A stretch of DNA of 64,000 nt from Bacillus siamensis KCTC 13613. Its GTDB lineage: Bacteria; Bacillota; Bacilli; Bacillales; Bacillaceae. Location: the NCBI RefSeq assembly GCF_000262045.1, contig NZ_AJVF01000039.1:806001-870000 (forward strand), written 5' to 3'. The first letter of the stretch is position 1, and each line of letters begins with the position of its first letter. The position numbers and the translations under genes are program-made. The notes beneath the pieces are model-generated. The model had not been told where the DNA came from. It saw nothing but the letters and a program-made list of their open reading frames with translations, and made no database searches. Of this stretch, positions 55,332 to 64,000 are shown piece after piece.

Positions 55332-56258
55332 TTGGCTATACCGGCTATTCCCGCATATGCGCTGCCGACAGCGTCAGATATGCCTGAAAATAAAGTATCG
55401 TGGACGCTGAACCCGAAACGCGCGGTGCTTCTGATCCATGACATGCAGAATTATTTCGTCGATGCTTTTGAGAAAGGGAAGGCTCCGATCACGGAGGCGG
55501 CTCAGAATATCAAGAAAATAAAAGAGCAATGCAAAGCGCTCGGCATTCCGGTGGTGTACACCGCGCAGCCGGGCAGCCAAGACCCGGCAGACCGCGCCCT
55601 GCTGACGGATTTTTGGGGGCCGGGACTTAAAAGCGGTCCTTATGAAGAAAAGGTCATTCCGGAGCTTGCCCCCGAAGATCAGGACATTGTCCTCACAAAG
55701 TGGAGATACAGTGCGTTTAAACGGACGAATCTCCTTGATATCATGCGTGAAAAGGGCAGAGATCAGCTCATTATTACGGGAATTTACGCACACATCGGCT
55801 GCCTCGTCACAGCCTGTGAAGCTTTTATGGATGATATTCAAAGCTTCTTTATCGGAGACGCCGTAGCTGACTTTTCTTCAGAAAAACATAAGATGGCCAT
55901 CGAATATGCGTCCCAGCGCTGCGCTTACACAGCTTTGACAAACGAAGTGCTGGAAGTGCTGGGCGGCTCGCCGGTTTCTGACGGAAAAGAGAAGACTCCC
56001 GCCGCATTGACAAAAGAACGGGTTCGGGAGCAAATTGCGGCGATTCTTCAAGAATCCCCGTCCGATATTCCGGATCAGGAAGACCTGCTGGACAGAGGCC
56101 TTGACTCCGTCAGAATCATGAGCCTTGTCGAACAATGGCGCCGTGACGGAGCTGAAGTGACGTTTGTGGAACTGGCGGAGAATCCGACGCTTGAAGAGTG
56201 GTGGAGACTGCTTTCTTCCCGATCTCAAAAAGTCTTGCCGAATGCAGATTATTTATAA
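55332..56258 (+). CDS. dhbB: Isochorismatase–aryl carrier protein DhbB
   Basis: 308 residues from a TTG start eight bases after AAAGGAAG; a GTG three codons earlier is too close to the site. Residues 1–210 are isochorismatase (LLIHDMQNYFVDAF with the catalytic Asp, Lys in LTKWRYSAF, Cys in YAHIGCLVTA). Residues about 230–300 are the aryl carrier, with the phosphopantetheine Ser in LDRGLDSVRIM. It makes 2,3-dihydro-DHB and carries the DHB starter for DhbF. Confidence 0.96.
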   Translation: MAIPAIPAYALPTASDMPENKVSWTLNPKRAVLLIHDMQNYFVDAFEKGKAPITEAAQNIKKIKEQCKALGIPVVYTAQPGSQDPADRALLTDFWGPGLKSGPYEEKVIPELAPEDQDIVLTKWRYSAFKRTNLLDIMREKGRDQLIITGIYAHIGCLVTACEAFMDDIQSFFIGDAVADFSSEKHKMAIEYASQRCAYTALTNEVLEVLGGSPVSDGKEKTPAALTKERVREQIAAILQESPSDIPDQEDLLDRGLDSVRIMSLVEQWRRDGAEVTFVELAENPTLEEWWRLLSSRSQKVLPNADYL

Positions 56259-56271
56259 GGGAGAGAATAGA

Positions 56272-59200
56272 ATGCATGATACACAACAGCTGCCTCTGAC
56301 AGGCGCACAGGCCGGTATCTGGTTTGCGCAGCAGCTTGATCCTGATAATCCGATTTACAATACAGGCGAGTATGTTGAGATAAATGGCGCGCTCGATGTG
56401 AACATATTTAAAACGGCTCTTGAACGTGTGCTGACCGAAGCCGCGTCATTACACGCCCGCTTCACAGAGGGAACAGACGGACCGAGACAGACGATCGCTC
56501 CTTCTTGTGAGGCCGCGATTGATGTCATAGATGTGAGCGCAGCGGCTGATCCGAAGCAGACCGCACTCAGAATCATGCAGACTGATTTGGCTGAGCCCGT
56601 TGATATGGCGGCCGGGCCCTTGTACCGCGACATTTTATTCCAAGCCGGACCGGAACGTTTTTTCTGGTATCAGCGCATTCACCACATCGCGATAGACGGC
56701 TACGGTTTTTCACTGCTGGCACGGCGTACGGCGCAAATGTACACTGCAATGCGGGAGGGACGTCTGGATAACGGGCGCTCCTTCGGTTCTTTGGAGGATC
56801 TGGTAAAAGAAGATCATGAGTACCGCGCGTCTGATCAATTCCTGAAAGATCGGGAATTTTGGATGGAGAAATTTGCAGATAAACCTGATGTCGTCAGCTT
56901 GGCGGAAAGAGCGCCGAGAACGTCAACAAGCTTTCACAGGAGCACGGCTTATCTTTCTGAAACGGCTTTACAGCATGTGAAAGCGATTCCGAACTGGCAT
57001 GAGGCGGTCACGGCCGCGGTAGCTGTATATGTTCATCGGATGACAAGCGCCGGGGATATCGTTCTCGGTTTGCCGATGATGGGACGGATCGGCTCGATTT
57101 CACTGAATATTCCGAGTATGGTGATGAATCTGCTGCCTTTGCGGCTTTCTCTCCGCCCGGATATGCATTTTCACGAGGCGGTCAGCCAAGTGGCAAAAGA
57201 AATCCGAAGCATCCGGCGTCATCAGAAATATCGCCATGAAGACCTGCGCCGCGATCTTAAATTATTAGGAGAAAACCGCAGGCTGTTCGGTCCGCAAGTC
57301 AATGTGATGCCGTTTGATTACGCGCTTGATTTCGCCGGAGCGCGGGGGACCGTTCATAACTTATCAGCAGGACCTGTTGATGATTTGTCAATTAACGTTT
57401 ACGACAGAGCCGACGGCAGCGGATTGCGTGTGGACTTTGATGCGAATCCGGAAGTGTACAGCGCCGAAGATATTGAAAGCCATCAAAAACGCTTCCTGCT
57501 GCTGCTGGAATCAGCTGTGAAAGACCAGACACAAAAAATCGGCACACTCAATCTTCTGCTTGAAAGCGAACGTCTCCGCGTGCTGAAAAGCTGGAATGAC
57601 ACGTGCAAATCTGAAAGGCAGAAAAGTCTTCCGGAGCTGTTTTACGACCAGGCCGTAAAAACACCGCACCGCCCGGCAATCATCACGGAAAACGAAGAGC
57701 TCACCTATGCCGAATTGAACAAGCGCGCAAACCAGCTTGCCGCCATGTTAAAGCAGAAAGGGCTCGGGCCGGAACAATTTGCCGCTTTACTGCTTCCGCG
57801 GTCACAGGATTTAGCCGTGAGCATGCTGGCTGTTTTGAAAACAGGAGCCGCGTACCTGCCGCTTGATCCTGATTTTCCTTCTGAGCGGATCACATACATG
57901 CTCAAAGATGCACAGCCTGCATGTCTGATTACAACGATGGAATTATCGGGCCGCATGCCGGAAGACATTGATGCAAAAAGGATCATTCTCGATGACCCGG
58001 ATACGGTAAAAAACATTGCCGGTCAAAATGCTGACGGTCCTGCTCAGGCGGAATGTTCACCTTTAAACCCTGCTTATATCATTTATACTTCGGGCTCAAC
58101 GGGCAGACCGAAAGGCGTTGTCGTCACATTAAAAAGCGTAAGCAATTTTCTCTTATCCATGCGGGAAATGTTTCCGCTCGGCGGACAAGACCGCCTGCTC
58201 GCCGTTACGACTGCGGCGTTTGATATTTCAGGACTTGAGCTCTTCCTTCCGCTCATCAGCGGGGCGGGGTGCGTCATCGCCCGAAAAGAGACGATTCAGG
58301 AGCCGCAGGCGCTTGCGCACATGATTCACTCATACGGTATTTCAATCATGCAGGCAACGCCGACATTATGGCATTCATTAGTCATAAATGAACCGGATTC
58401 ACTTCGGTCGCTGCAGGTGCTTGTCGGAGGTGAGGCGCTCCCGAAAGCGTTAATGCATGCATTGCTTGAATTAGGCTGTACGGTGACGAATCTGTACGGG
58501 CCGACTGAAACAACAATCTGGTCGGCCGCACAGCCGCTTGCAAAAGACTATACAGGGACGCCCCCGATCGGAAAGCCGATTTGGAACACGCGGGTATATG
58601 TGCTGGATGCCGCATTGCAGCCCGTCCCGCCGGGAGTTGCGGGTGAGCTTTATATCGCGGGCGAGGGGCTTGCCAGAGGCTATTTTAACAGGCCTGATTT
58701 AACAGCGGAAAGATTCATTGCCGACCCGTACGGCCCCGCAGGTGCGAGAATGTACCGGACGGGCGATCTCGTGCGCTGGCGTGAGGACGGTTCACTTGAT
58801 TATATCAGCAGAGCCGATCATCAAATTAAAATCCGCGGATTCAGGATAGAATTAGGGGAAATTGAGACGGTGCTGTCGAACTATCCGGGTATTTTGCAGG
58901 CCGCTGTCATTGTCCGTGAAGATCAGCCGGGAGACAAGCGGCTGGCGGCTTATGCTGTCGCGGATCACCCCCTTGATATCGGCGGCCTTCGTGCATATAT
59001 GGGCGAAAGCCTGCCGGATTATATGGTGCCGGGCGCATTTGTACAGCTGGAGGAACTGCCGCTGACACCGAATAAGAAGCTCGATCGCAATGCCCTGCCT
59101 GCCCCTGATTTTTCCGCTGTCCTGAGTGACAGAGGGCCGCGGACGCCGCAGGAAGAAATATTATGCGAGCTGTTTGCCGAGGTTCTCGGTCTTGCACGGG

Positions 59201-62200
59201 TCGGAATTGATGACGGATTCTTTGAACTGGGCGGCCATTCACTCTTAGCGGGACGCCTGATGAGCCGGATCCGGGAGACGATGGGCGCAGAGCTAGGCAT
59301 CGGCCGTCTGTTTGATACGCCGACGGTTGCAGGGCTCGCCGCACAGCTGGACACTGCAAAGAACGCGCGGCCAAAGCTTAAGCCGTTTGCCCGTCCGCAG
59401 CATATCCCGCTGTCATTCGCGCAGCTGCGTCTGTGGTTTCTCTACTGCCTTGAAGGTCCGAGCCCGACTTACAACATTCCGGTGATTGTCCGTATGTCAG
59501 GAAAGCTTAACCAAACAGCGCTGAAACACGCCCTTTACGATGTTGTCAGCCGCCATGAAAGCCTGCGCACCGTTTTTCCGGAAAATAAGGGCTCGTCTCA
59601 TCAGCTTATTTTGCCTGCTGAAGAAGCCTGTCCCGTGTTTACAGTGACACATGCAGACGAAAACGAACTTCAAGACATGCTTGCCGCTGCGGCACGCTAC
59701 CGGTTTGATCTCGCAAAAGAGCCGGCCGTACGGGCTGAGCTGTTTGATCTTGGCGACGGCGAATATGCGCTGATGGTTCTTCTGCATCACATCGCAGGTG
59801 ACGGCTGGTCCTTGAATCCGCTCATGCGTGACTTATCCGCAGCCTATATCGCCCGCCAAACAGGCAAAAAAGCAGAATGGCCGCCGCTAGCGGTTCAATA
59901 TGCGGATTATGCGCTTTGGCAGCAGCAGCTTTTAGGAAGCGTATCTGATTCTGAGAGCTTAATAGCGCGCCAGTTGAATTTCTGGAAGAAAACACTTGAA
60001 AATGTACCGGATCAGCTGGAGCTGCCGTCTGATTTTCCGCGACCCGCCGAATCAAGCTACAGAGGCGGCGTCATTCCGGTCAAAATCGGCCAAGAGCTTC
60101 ATACCCGTCTTCTCTCACTTGCCAGAAATCAGCGCGTCAGCCTGTTTATGGTGCTTCAGTCAGGGCTTTCCGCACTGCTGACCCGGCTTGGGGCCGGAAC
60201 CGATATTCCGATCGGCAGCCCGATAGCCGGCCGCAGTGATGACACATTGGGCGACCTTGTGGGTATGTTCATTAATACTCTCGTGCTGAGAACCGATACC
60301 TCAGGTGATCCAAGCTTTTGTGAGCTTCTTGAAAGGGTCCGGACGATAAATCTCGCCGCATATGAACATCAGGACGTGCCGTTTGAACGTCTCGTGGAGG
60401 AATTGAACCCGGTTCGTTCCCGGTCAAGACATCCGCTGTTCCAAGTGATGCTCGCATTCCAAAATACGCCTGATCCTGTACTCAGCCTTCCGGACATGGA
60501 AACAAGCCTGCAAATCAGCAGCGTCGGAGCGTCCAAATTTGATTTGACGCTGGAATTGGCTGAACAGCGCCATGACGACGGCACGCCTGCCGGTATTGAA
60601 GGTCTTTTGGAATTCAGCACGGACCTATTCAAACAAGAAACGGCTGAAGCACTTGCAGGACGTTTGCTTCTTCTGCTCGAAGATGCCGCATCGCATCCGG
60701 AAAAGCCGATCGGAAGCTTAACGATTCTTTCTGATGAAGAGCGCCGAAAGCTATTGCCGATTAAACGGAATAAACAGCACACTCAGCCTCGAAAGACATT
60801 ACCTGAACTGTTTGAAAGACAGGCCGCCGAAAAAAAACCGGATGAAACGGCGGCCGTATATAAAGAGAGCCGGCTCACTTATAAAGAGCTGAATCAAAAA
60901 GCCAATCAGCTCGCACATATGATGATCGCCCGCGGCGTCGGCCCGGAGCAGTTTGTCGCGCTGGCCCTGCCGCGCTCATTAGATACGATTGTCGGGCTGT
61001 TAGCCGTCCTGAAAACGGGAGCTGCGTATTTGCCGCTTGATCCCGATTATCCGTCGGACCGCATCGCTTTTATGTTACAGGATGCCAAGCCTGTATTTAT
61101 GCTTACCAATCGTGAAGGCGCAAGTAAGTTTCCTGCCGAAAGCGGTATGCCGTCCTTCATTTTGGATGACCCGCAGAAAAAAGAAACACTTGAGCAATAT
61201 GCCGTCACGAATCCGACTGACGCAGACAGGACTTGTCCGCTGTCACCGCTTCATCCGGCTTACGTCATTTACACGTCGGGATCGACCGGTGTGCCGAAAG
61301 GAGTCATCATCCCGCACAGCAATGTCATCCGGCTGTTTGAGTCGACACAGCACTGGTACCGCTTTAATTCTGATGATGTATGGACGATGTTTCACTCTTA
61401 CGCATTCGATTTCTCTGTCTGGGAAATGTGGGGGCCTTTGCTTCATGGCGGACGTCTCGTCGTCGTGCCGCATGACATCAGCAGATCGCCGGAAGCGTTT
61501 CTGGATCTTCTTGTGAAAGAGCGGGTGACCGTGCTTAACCAAACGCCGTCAGCGTTTTACCAGCTGATGCATGCGGAAAAAGAAAACGAAGAACTGGGGC
61601 GGCAGCTTGCACTCAGATATATCATCTTCGGCGGCGAGGCGCTTGAGCTGGGCCGGCTTGAAGATTGGTACAGCCGCCATCCGGATGATAAGCCGGTGCT
61701 CATAAATATGTACGGCATTACGGAAACGACGGTGCACGTCAGTTATCTTGAATTAGATAAAAACATTGCGGAACTGAAGGCAAACAGCCTCATCGGCTGC
61801 GGCATTCCTGATCTGAACGTATATGTGCTTGATGACCGGCTTGAGCCTGTGCCTCCGGGCATCACAGGCGAAATGTATGTTGCAGGGGAAGGTGTGGCAC
61901 GCGGTTACTTAGGGCGGCAAAGCCTGACCGCGGAACGCTTTGTGGCTGATCCGTACGGCCCGCCGGGAACGAGAATGTACCGGACGGGGGACTTAGCCCG
62001 CCTGCGGACGGACGGTTCTCTTGATTATATGGGAAGGGCGGATCACCAGATAAAAATCCGCGGATTCCGGATTGAACTGGGAGAAATCGAGGCGGTTCTC
62101 GTCAAACATCCGGGAGTTGAGGACGCGGCTGCAGTCGTCCGTGAAGACCGGCCGGGAGACAAACGGATCGCCGCTTACCTTGTCCGCTCTGACAGCAGCT

Positions 62201-63399
62201 TAGATACGGGAGAGATTCGCCGGTTTGCCGGAGAAAGCCTGCCGGATTATATGGTTCCGTCTGCTTTTGTCCAAATGGATGAACTGCCGCTGACACCGAA
62301 TGGAAAGCTTGACCGAAAAGCGCTCCCTGCGCCTGACTTCCAAATGGAGGTCTCCGGCCGGGGACCGAGAACACCTCAGGAAGAAATGCTGTGTGAGCTG
62401 TTCGCAGAGGTGCTGCACCTGCCGCGTGTCGGTATTGATGACAGATTCTTTGATTTAGGCGGCCATTCTTTGCTTGCGGTCCATTTAATGAGCCGTATTC
62501 GGGAAGCGATGGGAGCCGAGCTCAGTATCGGAACATTATTCGAAGCTCCTACGGTTGCAAGTCTTGCTGAAAGGCTTGAGACGGGCACAGGGACAAGCGC
62601 GCTTGATGTTCTTCTGCCGCTCAGAACAGCCGGGGAAGAAACACCGCTGTTTTGTGTCCATCCTGCCGGCGGTCTCAGCTGGTGTTATGCCGGGCTGATG
62701 TCTTCTTTAGAAGCCGATTATCCGATATACGGTTTACAGGCGAGAGGCATCGGAAAAAAAGAACCGCTTCCCGAAAGCCTTGATGACATGGCGGCGGATT
62801 ATATTGAAAAGATCCGCACCGTGCAGCCGAAAGGGCCGTACCGTCTGCTCGGCTGGTCTCTCGGGGGAAATGTCATTCAGGCCATGGCGACACAATTACA
62901 GAGCCGGGGCGAAGAGGTTTCGCTTTTGGTGATGCTTGACGCGTACCCGAATCATTTTCTGCCGATAAAAAATGCGCCTGATGACGAGGAAGCCGTCATT
63001 GCGCTGCTTGCCCTGGGAGGGTACGACCCGGACAGCCTCGGGGATCAGCCGCTTGATTTTGACACCGCGCTGACCATTCTCCGCCGTGAGGGAAGCGCAT
63101 TAGCCAGTCTGGACGAGTCAGTGATGATGAATCTGAAAGACACATACGTCAATTCTGTCGGGCTGTTAGGGAAGTACAAGCCGAAGCCGTTCCATGGAGA
63201 TGTTCTGTTCTTCAGATCCACGGTTATCCCGGAATGGTTTGACCCGATTGAGCCGGATACTTGGAAACCGTATATTACGGGAAAAATCGAGCGGTATGAT
63301 TTAGACTGCCGCCATAAGGATATGTGCCAGCCGGGACCGCTTGCCGACATCGGCGCGATTCTGGCAGAGAAATTAAACGGACGGCGTACAGTCCGGTAA
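56272..63399 (+). CDS. dhbF: Dimodular NRPS DhbF (bacillibactin synthetase)
   Basis: 2,375 residues from the ATG after AAGGGAGAG; an upstream open stretch belongs to dhbB. Domains: C1 (HHIAIDG about 140), A1 (TSGSTGRPKG about 608), T1 (GGHS about 987), C2 (HHIAGDG about 1173), A2 (TSGSTGVPKG about 1668), T2 (GGHS about 2063) and TE (GWSLGG about 2196). A1 pocket residues read D-I-L-Q-L-G-L-I-W, the Gly code. A2 reads D-F-W-N-I-G-M-V-H, the Thr code. It joins DHB, Gly and Thr; the TE trimerises and cyclises the product to bacillibactin. Confidence 0.97.
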   Translation: MHDTQQLPLTGAQAGIWFAQQLDPDNPIYNTGEYVEINGALDVNIFKTALERVLTEAASLHARFTEGTDGPRQTIAPSCEAAIDVIDVSAAADPKQTALRIMQTDLAEPVDMAAGPLYRDILFQAGPERFFWYQRIHHIAIDGYGFSLLARRTAQMYTAMREGRLDNGRSFGSLEDLVKEDHEYRASDQFLKDREFWMEKFADKPDVVSLAERAPRTSTSFHRSTAYLSETALQHVKAIPNWHEAVTAAVAVYVHRMTSAGDIVLGLPMMGRIGSISLNIPSMVMNLLPLRLSLRPDMHFHEAVSQVAKEIRSIRRHQKYRHEDLRRDLKLLGENRRLFGPQVNVMPFDYALDFAGARGTVHNLSAGPVDDLSINVYDRADGSGLRVDFDANPEVYSAEDIESHQKRFLLLLESAVKDQTQKIGTLNLLLESERLRVLKSWNDTCKSERQKSLPELFYDQAVKTPHRPAIITENEELTYAELNKRANQLAAMLKQKGLGPEQFAALLLPRSQDLAVSMLAVLKTGAAYLPLDPDFPSERITYMLKDAQPACLITTMELSGRMPEDIDAKRIILDDPDTVKNIAGQNADGPAQAECSPLNPAYIIYTSGSTGRPKGVVVTLKSVSNFLLSMREMFPLGGQDRLLAVTTAAFDISGLELFLPLISGAGCVIARKETIQEPQALAHMIHSYGISIMQATPTLWHSLVINEPDSLRSLQVLVGGEALPKALMHALLELGCTVTNLYGPTETTIWSAAQPLAKDYTGTPPIGKPIWNTRVYVLDAALQPVPPGVAGELYIAGEGLARGYFNRPDLTAERFIADPYGPAGARMYRTGDLVRWREDGSLDYISRADHQIKIRGFRIELGEIETVLSNYPGILQAAVIVREDQPGDKRLAAYAVADHPLDIGGLRAYMGESLPDYMVPGAFVQLEELPLTPNKKLDRNALPAPDFSAVLSDRGPRTPQEEILCELFAEVLGLARVGIDDGFFELGGHSLLAGRLMSRIRETMGAELGIGRLFDTPTVAGLAAQLDTAKNARPKLKPFARPQHIPLSFAQLRLWFLYCLEGPSPTYNIPVIVRMSGKLNQTALKHALYDVVSRHESLRTVFPENKGSSHQLILPAEEACPVFTVTHADENELQDMLAAAARYRFDLAKEPAVRAELFDLGDGEYALMVLLHHIAGDGWSLNPLMRDLSAAYIARQTGKKAEWPPLAVQYADYALWQQQLLGSVSDSESLIARQLNFWKKTLENVPDQLELPSDFPRPAESSYRGGVIPVKIGQELHTRLLSLARNQRVSLFMVLQSGLSALLTRLGAGTDIPIGSPIAGRSDDTLGDLVGMFINTLVLRTDTSGDPSFCELLERVRTINLAAYEHQDVPFERLVEELNPVRSRSRHPLFQVMLAFQNTPDPVLSLPDMETSLQISSVGASKFDLTLELAEQRHDDGTPAGIEGLLEFSTDLFKQETAEALAGRLLLLLEDAASHPEKPIGSLTILSDEERRKLLPIKRNKQHTQPRKTLPELFERQAAEKKPDETAAVYKESRLTYKELNQKANQLAHMMIARGVGPEQFVALALPRSLDTIVGLLAVLKTGAAYLPLDPDYPSDRIAFMLQDAKPVFMLTNREGASKFPAESGMPSFILDDPQKKETLEQYAVTNPTDADRTCPLSPLHPAYVIYTSGSTGVPKGVIIPHSNVIRLFESTQHWYRFNSDDVWTMFHSYAFDFSVWEMWGPLLHGGRLVVVPHDISRSPEAFLDLLVKERVTVLNQTPSAFYQLMHAEKENEELGRQLALRYIIFGGEALELGRLEDWYSRHPDDKPVLINMYGITETTVHVSYLELDKNIAELKANSLIGCGIPDLNVYVLDDRLEPVPPGITGEMYVAGEGVARGYLGRQSLTAERFVADPYGPPGTRMYRTGDLARLRTDGSLDYMGRADHQIKIRGFRIELGEIEAVLVKHPGVEDAAAVVREDRPGDKRIAAYLVRSDSSLDTGEIRRFAGESLPDYMVPSAFVQMDELPLTPNGKLDRKALPAPDFQMEVSGRGPRTPQEEMLCELFAEVLHLPRVGIDDRFFDLGGHSLLAVHLMSRIREAMGAELSIGTLFEAPTVASLAERLETGTGTSALDVLLPLRTAGEETPLFCVHPAGGLSWCYAGLMSSLEADYPIYGLQARGIGKKEPLPESLDDMAADYIEKIRTVQPKGPYRLLGWSLGGNVIQAMATQLQSRGEEVSLLVMLDAYPNHFLPIKNAPDDEEAVIALLALGGYDPDSLGDQPLDFDTALTILRREGSALASLDESVMMNLKDTYVNSVGLLGKYKPKPFHGDVLFFRSTVIPEWFDPIEPDTWKPYITGKIERYDLDCRHKDMCQPGPLADIGAILAEKLNGRRTVR

Positions 63400-63417
63400 A
63401 GAAAGGATCAATCTGCT

Positions 63418-63633
63418 ATGACAAATCCATTTGAACGGGAAGACAGCTTATATCATGTCCTGGTCAATGCTGAAGGCCAGTACTCACTGTGGCCGGCCTA
63501 TCTGGATGTGCCGGACGGCTGGGAAACCCGCCTGACGAATGAAAACCGCTCCATTTGTCTCGAATATATTGAAACAAACTGGCGTGATATGAGGCCGGAA
63601 AGCCTGAAACAGGCCGAAGCCGCTAAGATGTAA
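63418..63633 (+). CDS. mbtH: MbtH-like NRPS accessory protein
   Basis: 71 residues. MbtH family signature with DSLYHVLVNAEGQYSLWPAYLDVPDGWE and the C-terminal NWRDMRPESL. MbtH proteins bind adenylation domains and are needed for their activity or solubility. It sits 18 bases after dhbF and closes the operon. Confidence 0.93.
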   Translation: MTNPFEREDSLYHVLVNAEGQYSLWPAYLDVPDGWETRLTNENRSICLEYIETNWRDMRPESLKQAEAAKM

Positions 63634-63640
63634 TAAATTA

Positions 63641-63670
63641 AAGCCTGCCGCTATTTCGGCAGGCTTTTTA
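63641..63670. terminator. Terminator between the MbtH-like gene and yukJ
   Basis: Perfect stem AAGCCTGCCG / CGGCAGGCTT with loop CTATTT and a T run; convergent genes. Confidence 0.9.
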
Positions 63671-63678
63671 TACGGATA

Positions 63679-64000
63679 TCAGCTGTTAAGCTGTGTATGA
63701 TCACAAAATGTATAAGGGTGTCCTTCTTCATTCGTGCACCATGACTGAGACAGAAAAGCCAAAAAGACCGCGGCCCACTGGTCTGCAAACTGGATTAAAA
63801 TACCGCCGTCGTGCCACGTTCCGTTATCCTTCTTCCAGCGTGTGTCAATTGGATTTCCCTGATTCATATGAATATTATGCATGCCGTTTGTCGGTTTGAA
63901 TCCGAAAATCTTATCAGCGCCCGGCTCCGGTCCGAATTTAGAGCCGTAAATATAGACGGCGGCTTTTTCCGATTTTGCTTTTTGCATATACGTCTCAATA
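63679..64000 (-). CDS. yukJ: DUF2278 family protein YukJ (5' truncated by window)
   Basis: The last 107 codons or so are present, and the frame stays open past the right edge. The segment GFKPTNGMHNIHMNQGNP followed by DGGILIQFADQWAAVFLAFLSQSW is the DUF2278/YukJ signature. Its function is unknown. It converges on the dhb operon, as in B. subtilis. Confidence 0.9.
   Translation of the reverse strand, partial: IETYMQKAKSEKAAVYIYGSKFGPEPGADKIFGFKPTNGMHNIHMNQGNPIDTRWKKDNGTWHDGGILIQFADQWAAVFLAFLSQSWCTNEEGHPYTFCDHTQLNS

Noticed and set aside
57600-62560. Repeated DNA blocks within dhbF as mobile or satellite repeats
   Set aside because: They correspond to homologous adenylation–carrier domains of the two NRPS modules.
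1-64000. tRNA or rRNA genes, CRISPR arrays, insertion sequences, prophage genes
   Set aside because: No tRNA-like cloverleaf, regularly spaced repeat, transposase or phage structural protein was seen on either strand.

Overview
The window is chromosomal DNA of a Bacillus of the subtilis group, most likely the B. velezensis / B. amyloliquefaciens branch. Three things point there: gene content and order closely follow the pucABCDE–yun–yut–yum–yui–dhb arc of the B. subtilis chromosome; the starts are preceded by strong AGGAGG-type ribosome sites with frequent TTG and GTG start codons; and there is an intact amylocyclicin (circular bacteriocin) locus, known from B. velezensis FZB42. Comparisons with B. 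subtilis are from memory; no database was searched.

Layout. 1–13.3 kb: purine catabolism. The xanthine dehydrogenase operon pucABCDE (pucA cut by the window edge) converges on pucJKLM (urate permeases, urate oxidase fused to OHCU decarboxylase, HIU hydrolase), with the regulator pucR and the allantoinase pucH beyond. A YgeA-type amino-acid racemase sits at the convergence point. 13.3–18.8 kb: yunGFEDB and the spore peptidase lytH. 18.9–23.3 kb: lipoyl synthase and yutDEFGH. 23.4–28.9 kb: the threonine operon hom-thrC-thrB and the S9 peptidase yuxL. 28.9–34.1 kb: Fe–S and redox genes (yutI, yuzD, yutJ, yuzB, yutM) with the nucleoside transporter yutK and dapF. 34.1–40.2 kb: accessory island with an SDR oxidoreductase, a frameshifted GNAT acetyltransferase and acnBACDEF. 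40.2–50.5 kb: guaC, yuzG, yumC, yumB and yuiA–yuiH. 50.6–63.7 kb: bacillibactin (besA, dhbACEBF, mbtH-like). The last gene is the start-less yukJ, which runs off the right edge.

How the genes work together. Purine scavenging runs from xanthine to urate, HIU, OHCU, allantoin and allantoate, with a probable PucR box in front of pucR. The iron block builds bacillibactin from chorismate. Specificity codes readable in the sequence predict 2,3-dihydroxybenzoate (DhbE), glycine (DhbF module 1) and threonine (DhbF module 2). Two separate promoter plus Fur-box units control besA and dhb. The acn cluster encodes a 111-residue precursor with a 47-residue leader and a 64-residue core, plus a membrane and ABC apparatus and a small immunity-like protein. 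A perfect hairpin follows the precursor gene.

I found no wholly unknown multi-gene system. The most notable items are the acn locus with its post-acnA hairpin, the one-base-deleted GNAT gene, the racemase inserted at the puc convergence with an unusual repeat-bearing promoter, and several unassigned operator-like palindromes.
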